IMG/VR virus record: IMGVR_UViG_3300010885_024310
Coordinates: 1 to 31,201 of that record
DNA length: 31,201 nt
Source of the DNA: a virus
Strand: one strand, 5' to 3'
Positions 17,391 to 24,972 of the stretch are shown here, in pieces (the first letter of the stretch is position 1; each line of letters starts with the position of its first letter). The translations under genes and the position numbers were made by a program. The notes under the pieces were generated by a model that was not told the origin of the DNA, ran no database searches, and worked only from the letters and a program-made list of their open reading frames with translations.

Positions 17391-18746
17391 GGCAACCATT
17401 GCCACAAAGGCATTGATTTCTATGTCCATAACAGAAGAATGACGGTCCATATGGTGTCCTAATACCATAATTGACTCTTTTTTCTTCATGGAATCAATAG
17501 TTTCGTTATAAATTAAGTTCAATAATGCTTTTAGTAGACTATGATAGTCAGATTGAAACACGCTTTCGTTCTTAATTACGAATTCTCTGAATTCTATACT
17601 ATCTTCTTTTAGAATTTTAGTGTAAATTTCACGAATAAACTCATCTGGTAGTGATGAATTTCGTATATTAAGTGTTCCTGATAAAGAATACTTCTGTAAT
17701 TCATTCAGAATCTTTCGGAAATCGGGAAAATTTGATTTAATTAATGATTGGAATGATACAAACTGGTCTTTTGGTATAATAATACCTTCTTTATTAAGAA
17801 TTTTAACACAATGTTTAGCAACATCACTAATGTTGTGACTGAAACTAAGTGTTTGGCATCTACTTTGAATTGCTGGAATGATTTTATGCTTATAATTCGC
17901 AGTCAAAATGAATCTGGTGTTGTCTGCATACTCTTCCATAACATTGCGTAACGCTCTCATACCTTCTACTGTAACCCCATCACAATTAGAAGTTAATACT
18001 TGCTTCTTTCCCACAAAGAAGTTGTGGGTTTCATCAACGCTGAGATCATATACATGAGCCTTTTTATCAAGTTTATTAATTTTTTTAATTTTTAATGTAT
18101 TTATGACATTAAATTCATTTACTGTAACTATTTCATCAATTCCTTCATTAATAATATCTATTAACTTTTTTCTAATAGGAATATTTGATTCGGGACTGCT
18201 AACATACCATTTGTGTTCAGCGGTACAACACACAATTTCTCCATTTTCGAATTCAACTTCATATACATCTTGTATATTTTTATCTATTTTATAAAATGGT
18301 CTCCATTCAATTCTATTTTTGGAAAAATTGAATGTTTTTACTAAATCATTGCATTCGTCTACATCTTTGATTCTTATTTGTTGCTCTGTGCCATTTCTAA
18401 GAACTGATATAAGAGTATCTTCATGTAGACATTCATCTAATATCACAACTTTAATACCACCATCAAATGACTTGGTTTGCGCATATCCGATGATCTTATG
18501 TCTGATGGTATCAATGCCGTTTTCATCAGATGCATTGATATAAAGGTAATCACATTTCAGAATATCATTAACAATGATCTTAGCTACTGAAGTTTTACCA
18601 CTTCCGGGGGTTGAAGTGAATAATAAGTGAGGAATATCATGATTTTTCTTAAAAACTTCTAGAATTTCTCTTGTCTCATCCGAGATACAAAGACTTTCGA
18701 GAGTTTTTGGTCTGTGTTTTTCACACCAAAGTTGATTAAAATCCAT
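17367..18746 (-). CDS. 44: DNA polymerase clamp loader ATPase (gp44/RFC-like) interrupted by a mini-intein
   Basis: The protein has 459 residues; without the 149-residue intein the host protein is 310, close to T4 gp44 (319). It has an N-terminal WCEKHRPKTL segment typical of RFC/gp44 proteins. Walker A is TPGSGKT (46-52). Walker B is VVILDE (100-105), interrupted by the intein and resuming with CDG. Sensor 1 is LTAN (281-284) and the arginine-finger motif is SRC (295-297). The helical collar occupies the C-terminus. It loads the sliding clamp for replication; in T4 the clamp also activates late transcription. ATG 18746 has AAGG 6 nt upstream and lies 8 bp after the dUTPase stop, so the two are one operon. 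No TAAATA box is present, unlike the structural genes. The 3' end overlaps the convergent gene by 24 bp. Confidence 0.93.
   Translation of the reverse strand: MDFNQLWCEKHRPKTLESLCISDETREILEVFKKNHDIPHLLFTSTPGSGKTSVAKIIVNDILKCDYLYINASDENGIDTIRHKIIGYAQTKSFDGGIKVVILDECLHEDTLISVLRNGTEQQIRIKDVDECNDLVKTFNFSKNRIEWRPFYKIDKNIQDVYEVEFENGEIVCCTAEHKWYVSSPESNIPIRKKLIDIINEGIDEIVTVNEFNVINTLKIKKINKLDKKAHVYDLSVDETHNFFVGKKQVLTSNCDGVTVEGMRALRNVMEEYADNTRFILTANYKHKIIPAIQSRCQTLSFSHNISDVAKHCVKILNKEGIIIPKDQFVSFQSLIKSNFPDFRKILNELQKYSLSGTLNIRNSSLPDEFIREIYTKILKEDSIEFREFVIKNESVFQSDYHSLLKALLNLIYNETIDSMKKKESIMVLGHHMDRHSSVMDIEINAFVAMVALSKIFHS
17985..18431 (-). other. Mini-intein (149 residues, no endonuclease domain) in the clamp loader
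   Basis: The intein spans host residues 106-254. Block A starts at CLHEDTLISVL with Cys1. Block B holds CTAEHKW, the T-x-x-H splicing motif (intein T70, H73). Block F is VYDLSVDETHNFFVG. Block G is VLTSN, followed by Cys +1. Asn149 is the cyclising residue; the penultimate residue is Ser rather than the usual His, as in DnaE-type inteins ending ASN. There is no space for a LAGLIDADG or HNH endonuclease. The exteins join as VVILDE-CDG, reconstituting the DExD box, so the ATPase is inactive until splicing. All splicing residues look intact, so activity is likely. Confidence 0.93.
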
Positions 18747-18752
18747 AATATG

Positions 18753-18756
18753 CCTT
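18753..18756 (-). promoter_or_regulatory. Shine-Dalgarno sequence (AT)AAGG for the clamp loader
   Basis: AAGG lies 6 nt before ATG 18746 and overlaps the dUTPase stop codon (CGATAAGG), which suggests coupled translation. Confidence 0.45.
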
Positions 18757-19222
18757 ATCGACCACTAGAACCAAACCCTTTATCACCTCTATTGGTTTCG
18801 TCTTTCTGTTCTGTCCAACAAATCTCGGGTTCGATCAATTTATACACAACAAGTTGAGCAATTCTGTCTCCTTTTTTGACATTATATGATACATCCGTAT
18901 TGTTTATCAATGCTATCGCCAAATTTCCACGGTACGCACAGTCCAGTACCCCAAAAAAAGCGGTAATACCGTGTTTGAAGAACATTCCAGACCTAGATTC
19001 AATACGAATCCAATATCCGGGCTGAATAAACCCAATATCCAATCCAATTGGAACTTTCATTGTTCCATGGGCTGGAATTAGTGTATCTTCTACAGCATAA
19101 ATATCATAACCAGTATCGCCTGTGAGGTGTTCTTTGTTATTTCTTTCGGGAAGACGAGCATCTTCGTGTGTTTTTACAAAACAAATCTTAATTTGTGGAA
19201 ATGGTGAATTAGTGAACGGCAT
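18755..19222 (-). CDS. dut: dUTPase (trimeric dUTP pyrophosphatase)
   Basis: The protein has 155 residues from ATG 19222, the normal length for trimeric dUTPases. All five motifs are present: 1, DTGYDIYA (36-43); 2, RIESRSGM (73-80); 3, GVLDCAYRGN (91-100) with catalytic Asp94 and the base-stacking Tyr97; 4, GDRIAQLVV (118-126); 5, RGDKGFGSSGR (145-155). It hydrolyses dUTP to dUMP and pyrophosphate, keeping uracil out of phage DNA and feeding dTMP synthesis. An in-frame start 42 codons upstream (19348) exists but would overlap the divergent gene and adds unrelated sequence, so I reject it. It is the first gene of a dUTPase-clamp loader operon with a possible sigma70-type promoter and no TAAATA box, consistent with early or middle expression. 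Confidence 0.96.
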   Translation of the reverse strand: MPFTNSPFPQIKICFVKTHEDARLPERNNKEHLTGDTGYDIYAVEDTLIPAHGTMKVPIGLDIGFIQPGYWIRIESRSGMFFKHGITAFFGVLDCAYRGNLAIALINNTDVSYNVKKGDRIAQLVVYKLIEPEICWTEQKDETNRGDKGFGSSGR

Positions 19223-19229
19223 AATTGGA

Positions 19230-19258
19230 ACTATATGTTGGTGGATACTGGAAAGCAA
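19230..19258 (-). promoter_or_regulatory. Possible sigma70-type promoter for dUTPase-clamp loader
   Basis: Minus-strand TTGCTT, a 17-bp spacer and TATAGT lie in the 59-bp divergent gap. The -10 matches 5 of 6 positions but the -35 only 3 of 6. The predicted start is next to the ATG, leaving almost no leader. In AT-rich DNA this could be chance. Confidence 0.3.
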
Positions 19259-19268
19259 GGAAAAATTG

Positions 19269-19276
19269 TCTAAATA
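19269..19276 (+). promoter_or_regulatory. Late-promoter-like box TCTAAATA, plus strand
   Basis: TCTAAATA ends 5 nt before ATG 19282 (spacer TCTGT), the same layout as the box upstream of the other plus-strand gene. It supports 19282 rather than the in-frame ATG at 19225. Confidence 0.55.
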
Positions 19277-19281
19277 TCTGT

Positions 19282-19740
19282 ATGTCCGATGATACAGAAC
19301 TAGATGATACCGTGAATTCTCTCTTAAATCAATTGAAATCCGTACCAACTGTTGCTAAAAAAACACATGATCCTTCTAATTCGGACTATACTTCGGAAAA
19401 TTTAGAAAAATTCGTAATTCAATACGCAAGTAGACTAGTAGAAAACGCAATGGAATCAGTTGAATACATAAAAGATAATGTTCAAGCAGCGCCCACAGCA
19501 GAAGATGTTATATCTTTATCGGAATTAATCAAATCAACATCAAGTTCCATAGAAATTCTTAATAAGATCGTCATCAATAAAGAAAAATTGAAGAATTCCG
19601 TTAAGATTAAACAAATGGATATTGAAAACAAACGAGAAGAACTAGAAGTTAAAACAACTACGTTTCTTGCCACAAGAGAAGAAGTATTAAAACAACTAAT
19701 AAACAAAGCTAAAGTTATCGATATAACTCCCACTGCTTAA
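19282..19740 (+). CDS. Probable small terminase subunit (gp16-like)
   Basis: This acidic, almost all-helical 152-residue protein has a disordered N-terminus (MSDDTELDDTVNSLLNQL). At about 33-95 it has the pattern DYTSENLEKFVIQYASRLVE, a two-helix core with APTAEDVISLSELIKSTSSS, and a long coiled coil at about 95-140. Length and layout (a DY-containing segment, then two antiparallel long helices) match T4 gp16 (164 residues), which forms an oligomeric ring that regulates DNA packaging. Sequence similarity is too low to be certain; another coiled-coil phage protein is possible. No large terminase follows, since the next gene is convergent and shares the TTAA at 19737-19740 as both stop codons. 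ATG 19282 is chosen from the TAAATA spacing and the N-terminus. Confidence 0.5.
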   Translation: MSDDTELDDTVNSLLNQLKSVPTVAKKTHDPSNSDYTSENLEKFVIQYASRLVENAMESVEYIKDNVQAAPTAEDVISLSELIKSTSSSIEILNKIVINKEKLKNSVKIKQMDIENKREELEVKTTTFLATREEVLKQLINKAKVIDITPTA

Positions 19741-21560
19741 CAACCGGGATTATTTACTACAGATGCTTTTATTGGATCATCTGTAGACCATTTAACATAT
19801 TTTATATATTCCGAATCCATTTTTATTACGTATGGTTTGAATTTCGCCATCCCAAATTTTTTAACACGCTCCCAATCTGTTCTACATGTAAACATAGGCG
19901 CAAATTGTGATGCTTCTTGTGGATTCCACTTTGCCAATGGTTCTCTTGTGTCAGCAACTTGAATAGTCATTTTCAAATTACTAGCTCCTTTTCTAAATGC
20001 TGCCAACATTTTACTTCCTGTTTTAGAAGGCAAGAATTCATCAATCAAAAATTTAAAATTACCTCCCTTATGAATAAGATTCGGTTCGGATTTATCACCC
20101 ACTTGTCGTCTTTCAACCCAAGTATTACCTGATTTGTCTGTGCATGTAATAATAAGCACATCACCTACTTTAACCATGCCGCTTTTTATAGTTACTGGAT
20201 CAACTGCGATGGTTTTTAGCGGTATGATCATATTTTCCGCACTTCCTAATCCAATTTCTGATCCAGTATCAGGACATTCATCCATAGCATATCCATATGC
20301 GGTGACTTTTACTTCGCCATATCCGAATTCATATACTTTTCCATTGGTTGGTATGTTGCCCAATCCTGCTCCGGCTACATTGGTTTCACCTGCTGTTATA
20401 TTCGTTCCTCCTCCAGCGGTTACTACGGATTCTAATCCTTTAGATGGACCACTATAGGTATCATATTTAGGAGCTTTTGGTGAATCATCGTAACTTCTGT
20501 AGTTATTATCGGTGGGGACATCTAATGCATTTACATATGTATTCTCTGTTACATATTGTGCTGGTGCTGGTGCTCCTAATATATCAATCAATGACATTAC
20601 ATTTCCGTTTTTAACCCCTATGTATTTTCTTTTAGAGTAAGAAGCATTCATGGTGGGATCATATGGATTGTATCTTTGAGCATATTCAAACATTCTAAAA
20701 CAATCTCCTAATTGATTTTGTATTTTTGATTGTATTTGTGAATGAATGCTTGAGGTTGTAAAATAAGCTTGTGTGTCTCCTGTTAATGGTAATCTTTCAA
20801 ATGTATTATCGGGTGTGAGTCCTTGTGCTGCTTTGTCTTTTACTCGTTGTCTGTCTTCATCAGAAAAAAATGGTTTCACGCCATCTTTATAAAGATCTTG
20901 TGATAATATTTTCAATTTAAAAAATTCGTTTTTGAATGCTGGTTTGATTTTATTCATTATTCCAGTGGCAATATTTGTCGGCGCATGTAATGCATCGCTT
21001 CCAACATCACAGAGAATTGATGCGCTATCGCTTAATGCTCTTCCAAAGTCTGCTAGCGTTCCAATGCTTGATGATGTAGGCTTGAAATAATTACAAGGAG
21101 CTTTACATGTTTTAAGCATTGATGCTACTTTATTGAGAAAGTTTTTATCTTTATCAATTTCTTTATGATTCGTAATGAATGTGGTAGGTTTATGATTCGT
21201 AATGAATGTGGTAGGTTCGTATACGGATGTTATTTGTTTTGCCGCTTCGAATGCATTTCCTAATTCATTTTTAACCATCGTACTGTAGTATTCCGGATAA
21301 ACATTTACTTTATGAACGAAAAATTTTAATGTCTGTACATCTAAATCAGGTCCATATATAACAAATTTTTTAACAAAATTTCTTAAAGCATTTAATGGAT
21401 TAGATGATCGTTTTACTGCTTTCCAATCATACATCAATTCGACTTCTTGTGGAAACCCGCTTACGAATTCACAAAAGGTTGTATTCTTTTCTAGAAATTG
21501 TGGATTAGGACCAATAGATATAGCTTCTAAAAATTCTGGAAATGTATTTCGGTAAAACAT
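19737..21560 (-). CDS. Baseplate hub protein with 3D-type double-psi barrel domain
   Basis: This 607-residue protein has a 3D-like domain at about 417-536. It starts with VTAYGY (419-424), then TIAVDP (450-455), a VGDK (487-490) and FLIDEF (504-509), giving the three spaced aspartates of that family, and ends FRKGASNLKMTIQV. The 3D fold is a double-psi beta-barrel related to MltA/RlpA lytic transglycosylases, so it may cut or bind peptidoglycan during infection and replace a gp5-type lysozyme. Before it, residues 375-410 form a Gly/Thr/Asn-rich linker. Residues 116-133 hold a perfect tandem duplication of PTTFITNHK. It follows the gp27-like gene, matching a hub operon. AAGGAG 8 nt before ATG 21560 is a strong ribosome-binding site. 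The assignment to the hub is inferred from order. Confidence 0.75.
   Translation of the reverse strand: MFYRNTFPEFLEAISIGPNPQFLEKNTTFCEFVSGFPQEVELMYDWKAVKRSSNPLNALRNFVKKFVIYGPDLDVQTLKFFVHKVNVYPEYYSTMVKNELGNAFEAAKQITSVYEPTTFITNHKPTTFITNHKEIDKDKNFLNKVASMLKTCKAPCNYFKPTSSSIGTLADFGRALSDSASILCDVGSDALHAPTNIATGIMNKIKPAFKNEFFKLKILSQDLYKDGVKPFFSDEDRQRVKDKAAQGLTPDNTFERLPLTGDTQAYFTTSSIHSQIQSKIQNQLGDCFRMFEYAQRYNPYDPTMNASYSKRKYIGVKNGNVMSLIDILGAPAPAQYVTENTYVNALDVPTDNNYRSYDDSPKAPKYDTYSGPSKGLESVVTAGGGTNITAGETNVAGAGLGNIPTNGKVYEFGYGEVKVTAYGYAMDECPDTGSEIGLGSAENMIIPLKTIAVDPVTIKSGMVKVGDVLIITCTDKSGNTWVERRQVGDKSEPNLIHKGGNFKFLIDEFLPSKTGSKMLAAFRKGASNLKMTIQVADTREPLAKWNPQEASQFAPMFTCRTDWERVKKFGMAKFKPYVIKMDSEYIKYVKWSTDDPIKASVVNNPGC
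21162..21215 (-). repeat. Perfect 27-bp in-frame tandem duplication
   Basis: Two identical adjacent 27-bp copies (21162-21188 and 21189-21215) encode PTTFITNHK twice in the hub protein. The absence of any mismatch suggests a recent slippage or unequal-recombination event. Confidence 0.95.
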
Positions 21561-21563
21561 ATT

Positions 21564-23114
21564 TTAAACTCCTTGCTTTAGAAAATCATCTAATTTCATT
21601 CCGTTTTCTTCTCCATCTACCAATCTGTATGGTTTTATGGTTTCTATTTCATTATGATACTTATCAAATTCAAATGTGTGCTTTACGGATGTAATCAAAT
21701 GTCTTCCTAATGTATTTAGATCCCATTTCGTAGCAACAAACTTTCCGTTTTTATTTTCTGCGGCTTTTATTACATCAATAAATGATAAACTTTTTCTATG
21801 TGTTTTGCCTATTAAATTGAATTTGTATATATTATTCAGATACAATAAAGATGACATCTTTTGATTCAGAAATTTCTTTTCATCTAGTACTGGAGGTAAT
21901 ACTCCTTTGAATGTATTATAATTATTTTTCTTATTTGGATTTGGATAGAAATTAGGAAAAACTTCGTACTTCTGACTTCCACTGGTTGTGAAATCGTCTT
22001 TGAATGGTTTTACAAACAAATCATAAAATGTTTGCATGAATGTTTCGCTGTTTAATGTAGTCAAATCAAATATCATTGATTTGCATCCTTTGGAATTTGA
22101 TAAAATCCCCGAGTTGCCTGACAAATTTACATTGTATTTACAGGTTGGTGGTTCGTTATAAAATTGATTTATCTTGGATTCATCAAATGTAATTGGAAAT
22201 GTTTCCCAGTTTACTGCGGATGTTTCGGTTTTGTTATTCTGTTCATCTCCAAACGAAGATTGACTTGGTGACGGAAATTTTAATGTTTCGATTACGTAAT
22301 TTTTATTATCACTGAACAATCTCTGAAGAGAAATTAATAAAAACTTCTTTTGGTATCTATCGAATTGTAATACACACGGAGACTTTTTATAAGAATGAAA
22401 CGAAAGTACATAGTTTAATACATCGGCATACGACATTACTCCGTATGGATTTAATGTTATTACCACGTCACCTTCTGCATCGAATATCTTTTGATTAGTC
22501 TTTGAATCTGTATAGAATAAATCTTCAGAAGGTTTATTATCATTATACACAGCATACAATATGGCTTTAATAACCTCGCCTGTTTGCTTTCCGTTACCAC
22601 CATTAGTTTCCATGTAATTACCAGCTAATGCTCCGGCTTTTTGCAAACCAAATATATTACATATATTCTCAGACAACATATATTGAGCATATTCAACCAA
22701 TGTCATTTTTTTACAAACTGATCCATTATGAATAATATCAACACATTCTATAACTACGAATTGAAATTTAAGTCCTAAATGTTCTTTGTTTTTTTCGTCT
22801 TCCGAATCTTTATCAAAATTACCAGTAGAAGATGGTATGATTTCTATATCAATGATATCTCTTCCATTTCCGAGAAATACATAAGGACTGGGAGATTTTT
22901 CAATTACTGATTGATCATTAGCCAATATCATAGTCGCACTATGAAATGGATTGAAAATGTTATCTTCGATACACAGATAAATCAAAGAATTCCTTTGCAA
23001 GAAAACCACGTTTCCTTGATTATTATACATAATAAGACTAAAATAGAATTCCTCATTTCCATATTTTGCATAGAAATGTTTTTGATTATTACTGTTTGTA
23101 ACTTCAGAAGCCAT
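21564..23114 (-). CDS. Baseplate hub protein, gp27-like (putative)
   Basis: This 516-residue protein is mixed alpha/beta without signal or membrane segments. N-terminal strands (FYAKYGNEEFYFSLIMYN, LIYLCIEDNIFNPFHSATMI) resemble the tube-like barrels of gp27/gpD hub proteins. Then come GVMSYADVLNYVLSFHS and KFLLISLQRLF, and a C-terminal barrel-like segment (LGRHLITSVKHTFEFDKYHN). In that family a trimer adapts the six-fold tube to the three-fold spike. The placement between gp53 and the 3D-domain hub gene supports this, but the sequence match is weak and T4 gp27 is shorter (391). ATG 23114 lies one base after the gp53 stop. The stop codon lies just after the neighbour's ribosome-binding site, so the two are coupled. 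Confidence 0.65.
   Translation of the reverse strand: MASEVTNSNNQKHFYAKYGNEEFYFSLIMYNNQGNVVFLQRNSLIYLCIEDNIFNPFHSATMILANDQSVIEKSPSPYVFLGNGRDIIDIEIIPSSTGNFDKDSEDEKNKEHLGLKFQFVVIECVDIIHNGSVCKKMTLVEYAQYMLSENICNIFGLQKAGALAGNYMETNGGNGKQTGEVIKAILYAVYNDNKPSEDLFYTDSKTNQKIFDAEGDVVITLNPYGVMSYADVLNYVLSFHSYKKSPCVLQFDRYQKKFLLISLQRLFSDNKNYVIETLKFPSPSQSSFGDEQNNKTETSAVNWETFPITFDESKINQFYNEPPTCKYNVNLSGNSGILSNSKGCKSMIFDLTTLNSETFMQTFYDLFVKPFKDDFTTSGSQKYEVFPNFYPNPNKKNNYNTFKGVLPPVLDEKKFLNQKMSSLLYLNNIYKFNLIGKTHRKSLSFIDVIKAAENKNGKFVATKWDLNTLGRHLITSVKHTFEFDKYHNEIETIKPYRLVDGEENGMKLDDFLKQGV
21569..21574 (-). promoter_or_regulatory. Strong Shine-Dalgarno AAGGAG for the 3D-domain hub gene
   Basis: AAGGAG lies 8 nt before ATG 21560 and contains the final GGA codon of the upstream gene. 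It is among the best ribosome-binding sites in the window and shows that the host ribosome uses anti-SD pairing. Confidence 0.75.
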
Positions 23115-23115
23115 T

Positions 23116-23466
23116 TTATATTTTATTCTTTAATGAATTGAGAATAGTGTCTATATAATCTAATTTAATTATCTTTATAATAGAACCCGCTTGTAATAAT
23201 TTAACTGGATTTTTGATATTATTCACTGTCATTATCAACCACCACAGATGTTGCGTTTTGTATAAATTATAACTCAATGTGGTTAAAGGAATTGATGCTT
23301 CCACCGATATATAGTCAAATACATTATCATTAAGATTTGATGGCAACACCACTTTGCTCAGAATATTATAAAATGCATACGTATCACCATTATCCGTATC
23401 AAATTTATACATGTTGAAGATATTCTCATATCTTTCTGGATCATTTATTACGATTATCTTTTCCAT
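23116..23466 (-). CDS. 53: Baseplate wedge protein gp53-like (LysM-like)
   Basis: This 116-residue protein starts at ATG 23466 (MEKIIVINDPERYENIFNMY). Its C-terminal half has the gp53/LysM signature: LSYNLYKTQHLWWLIMTVNN, INKNP-type turn (IKNPVKLLQAG) and SIIKIIKLD, i.e. a short alpha/beta unit with a WWLI core. T4 gp53 (196 residues) joins neighbouring wedges around the hub; this one is shorter. An upstream in-frame GTG (23478) would extend it by four residues. I prefer the ATG because it follows the upstream TAA by one base and has AGGAGG 11 nt upstream. Confidence 0.75.
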   Translation of the reverse strand: MEKIIVINDPERYENIFNMYKFDTDNGDTYAFYNILSKVVLPSNLNDNVFDYISVEASIPLTTLSYNLYKTQHLWWLIMTVNNIKNPVKLLQAGSIIKIIKLDYIDTILNSLKNKI

Positions 23467-23467
23467 A

Positions 23468-24952
23468 TTAATGCACACCTCCTAAATTACCATACGCATT
23501 TGGAGAAATAGCCGTATGTGTAATTGGTCTATCTGGTGGGAATGATTGTTTGGGTTCTGGTATTGGTGGTCCTAGTACTTCTGGTGATTTTTGTGCTACT
23601 GGTGCATCTGCTGTGGATTTTGATATATTAAAATCAGGAGGATTGGAAAAACTTTGAGCAGTTCCGTATCGCTTTGATACATCAATTCCTGCTGATCCCA
23701 TTTCAGGTATAAAAAAGTTATTAACTTCGGAAGTTAGTGATTTAAATTCAATATGAACTTTGTATGCATCAGGTATAATAACATCTCGTCCGTTTGCTTT
23801 TAGTATTCTTCTAGTTCCTTCGAATGTTACTTGAAGATTACTAATATAAGTATATGGGTAAAAACCTCTTCCGGGAATAGTAAGTTCGTATACACATGGA
23901 GGATCAACTAGTAAACGATCAAATCTATGCGGAGTGTTTTGAATTATTAGTTTTGTTATTAAATCCAAGTTTTTGATGAACGAATTTTCTGTTATCGTAT
24001 TATATAAAAAGAAATCAACACTGGCTGTATATTCCGAATCACCAAATTTATAAAATTGTGGTCGTTGTATATACATTCCGGGTTCTGTCAATGAAGCAAC
24101 ATTCAGCAAATTTGCTGCTTTTGTTATAGTCTCTGATAAATTTTTGAAAACTCCCTGATATGCGGTTTCTGGATTGAAGGCATCATTGTATGAATTGTTT
24201 ATACCAAAAAATGCGTTATCAAAATAAGGGAATTTATATGTTCTTCCTGTGGATTTTCTAATGTATAAATACGCATACATATCTTTTAGATCTGCTGCAT
24301 TATTAAACCTCGACCATTCATCTGCGGTTTTGTCCACGGATTTAACTTGATCAACAGCCCATGTTGCAAATGATTTCGCATTGTCTGTTATTTTTCCGGC
24401 AAGATTGGGTGTGTTGCTTTGTATAAAGTCTGCAAATTTATTATCTTTGAACGCTCCTTGTATTTTTTGTGCAAATGAATCAGGCACTAATTGTGATTGT
24501 GCTTTGATAACATCAGGAAACAACAAAGCCGATGACATCAATGATGTCATATAAGAATTCCCTGCTAATTTAAATTCCTTTATTTGTACATACGGAATTT
24601 CATTTGCTTGGCTTTTTTTGTTTATGGAATAAGTCCAATCATAATTTTCTATGATATTAATAACCTCATCCACTTGAGTTTTTGGTGTAGATGGTTTTAT
24701 GTTTTCCGGAACCCCTTTATTGTTGTTTACTTGTTGTGATGTTTCTTGTTCTTCGGTATACGGAGTTACATCTGCCTTTTTTTCTGGAACTTCTGGTGGT
24801 TGTACTGGAGGTGGAGCTGGAGGTTCAGGTGGTTTTTGAGCTTTTGCCTCTTCAGCATCATATATCTTGTCCCATCTAAGCAATTGAAGATCCGCAGTAG
24901 CTGGATCACTACTGAGATTAACGGCTCTTCCTCTGTATTCTATAGTAGGCAT
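23468..24952 (-). CDS. Baseplate tail-tube cap/initiator, gp48-like, with Pro-rich linker
   Basis: The protein has 494 residues (T4 gp48 is 364). A short N-terminal segment is followed by a proline-rich stretch (41-56, PPEPPAPPPVQPPEVP) and a polar linker to about 105. The core has YIQRPQFYKFGDSEYTASVD, FFLYNTITENSFIKNLDLIT, LVDPPCVYELTIPGRGFYPY, YISNLQVTFEGTRRIL and IIPDAYKVHIEFKSL. These resemble gp48-type tube-initiation proteins of T4-like phages, which cap the hub and seed the tail tube. It is read straight after the tape measure, as gene 48 follows gene 29 in T4. A second Pro-rich tail occupies the C-terminus (GPPIPEPKQSFPPDRP). A TAAATA lies 17 nt before the ATG, outside the usual spacing. 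Confidence 0.7.
   Translation of the reverse strand: MPTIEYRGRAVNLSSDPATADLQLLRWDKIYDAEEAKAQKPPEPPAPPPVQPPEVPEKKADVTPYTEEQETSQQVNNNKGVPENIKPSTPKTQVDEVINIIENYDWTYSINKKSQANEIPYVQIKEFKLAGNSYMTSLMSSALLFPDVIKAQSQLVPDSFAQKIQGAFKDNKFADFIQSNTPNLAGKITDNAKSFATWAVDQVKSVDKTADEWSRFNNAADLKDMYAYLYIRKSTGRTYKFPYFDNAFFGINNSYNDAFNPETAYQGVFKNLSETITKAANLLNVASLTEPGMYIQRPQFYKFGDSEYTASVDFFLYNTITENSFIKNLDLITKLIIQNTPHRFDRLLVDPPCVYELTIPGRGFYPYTYISNLQVTFEGTRRILKANGRDVIIPDAYKVHIEFKSLTSEVNNFFIPEMGSAGIDVSKRYGTAQSFSNPPDFNISKSTADAPVAQKSPEVLGPPIPEPKQSFPPDRPITHTAISPNAYGNLGGVH
23478..23483 (-). promoter_or_regulatory. Shine-Dalgarno AGGAGG for the gp53-like gene
   Basis: AGGAGG lies 11 nt before ATG 23466, a slightly long spacing, and is embedded in the Gly-Gly-Val codons at the end of the upstream gene. 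It may therefore partly reflect coding sequence. Confidence 0.5.
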
Positions 24953-24972
24953 ATTGTATTATTTTTAAATAT

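Noticed and set aside
17164-17442. Alternative plus-strand frame near the end of the 192-residue gene
   Set aside because: It is out of frame within a confident gene, with biased composition caused by the Lys-rich region.
19225-19281. Upstream ATG (19225) for the small terminase candidate
   Set aside because: It would overlap the dUTPase promoter region and adds MELYVGGYWKARK-type sequence with no likely function; 19282 has the correctly spaced TAAATA.
19223-19348. N-terminal extension of dUTPase to 19348
   Set aside because: The extra 42 residues are unlike dUTPases, overlap the divergent gene's start, and the ATG at 19222 gives a normal-length enzyme.
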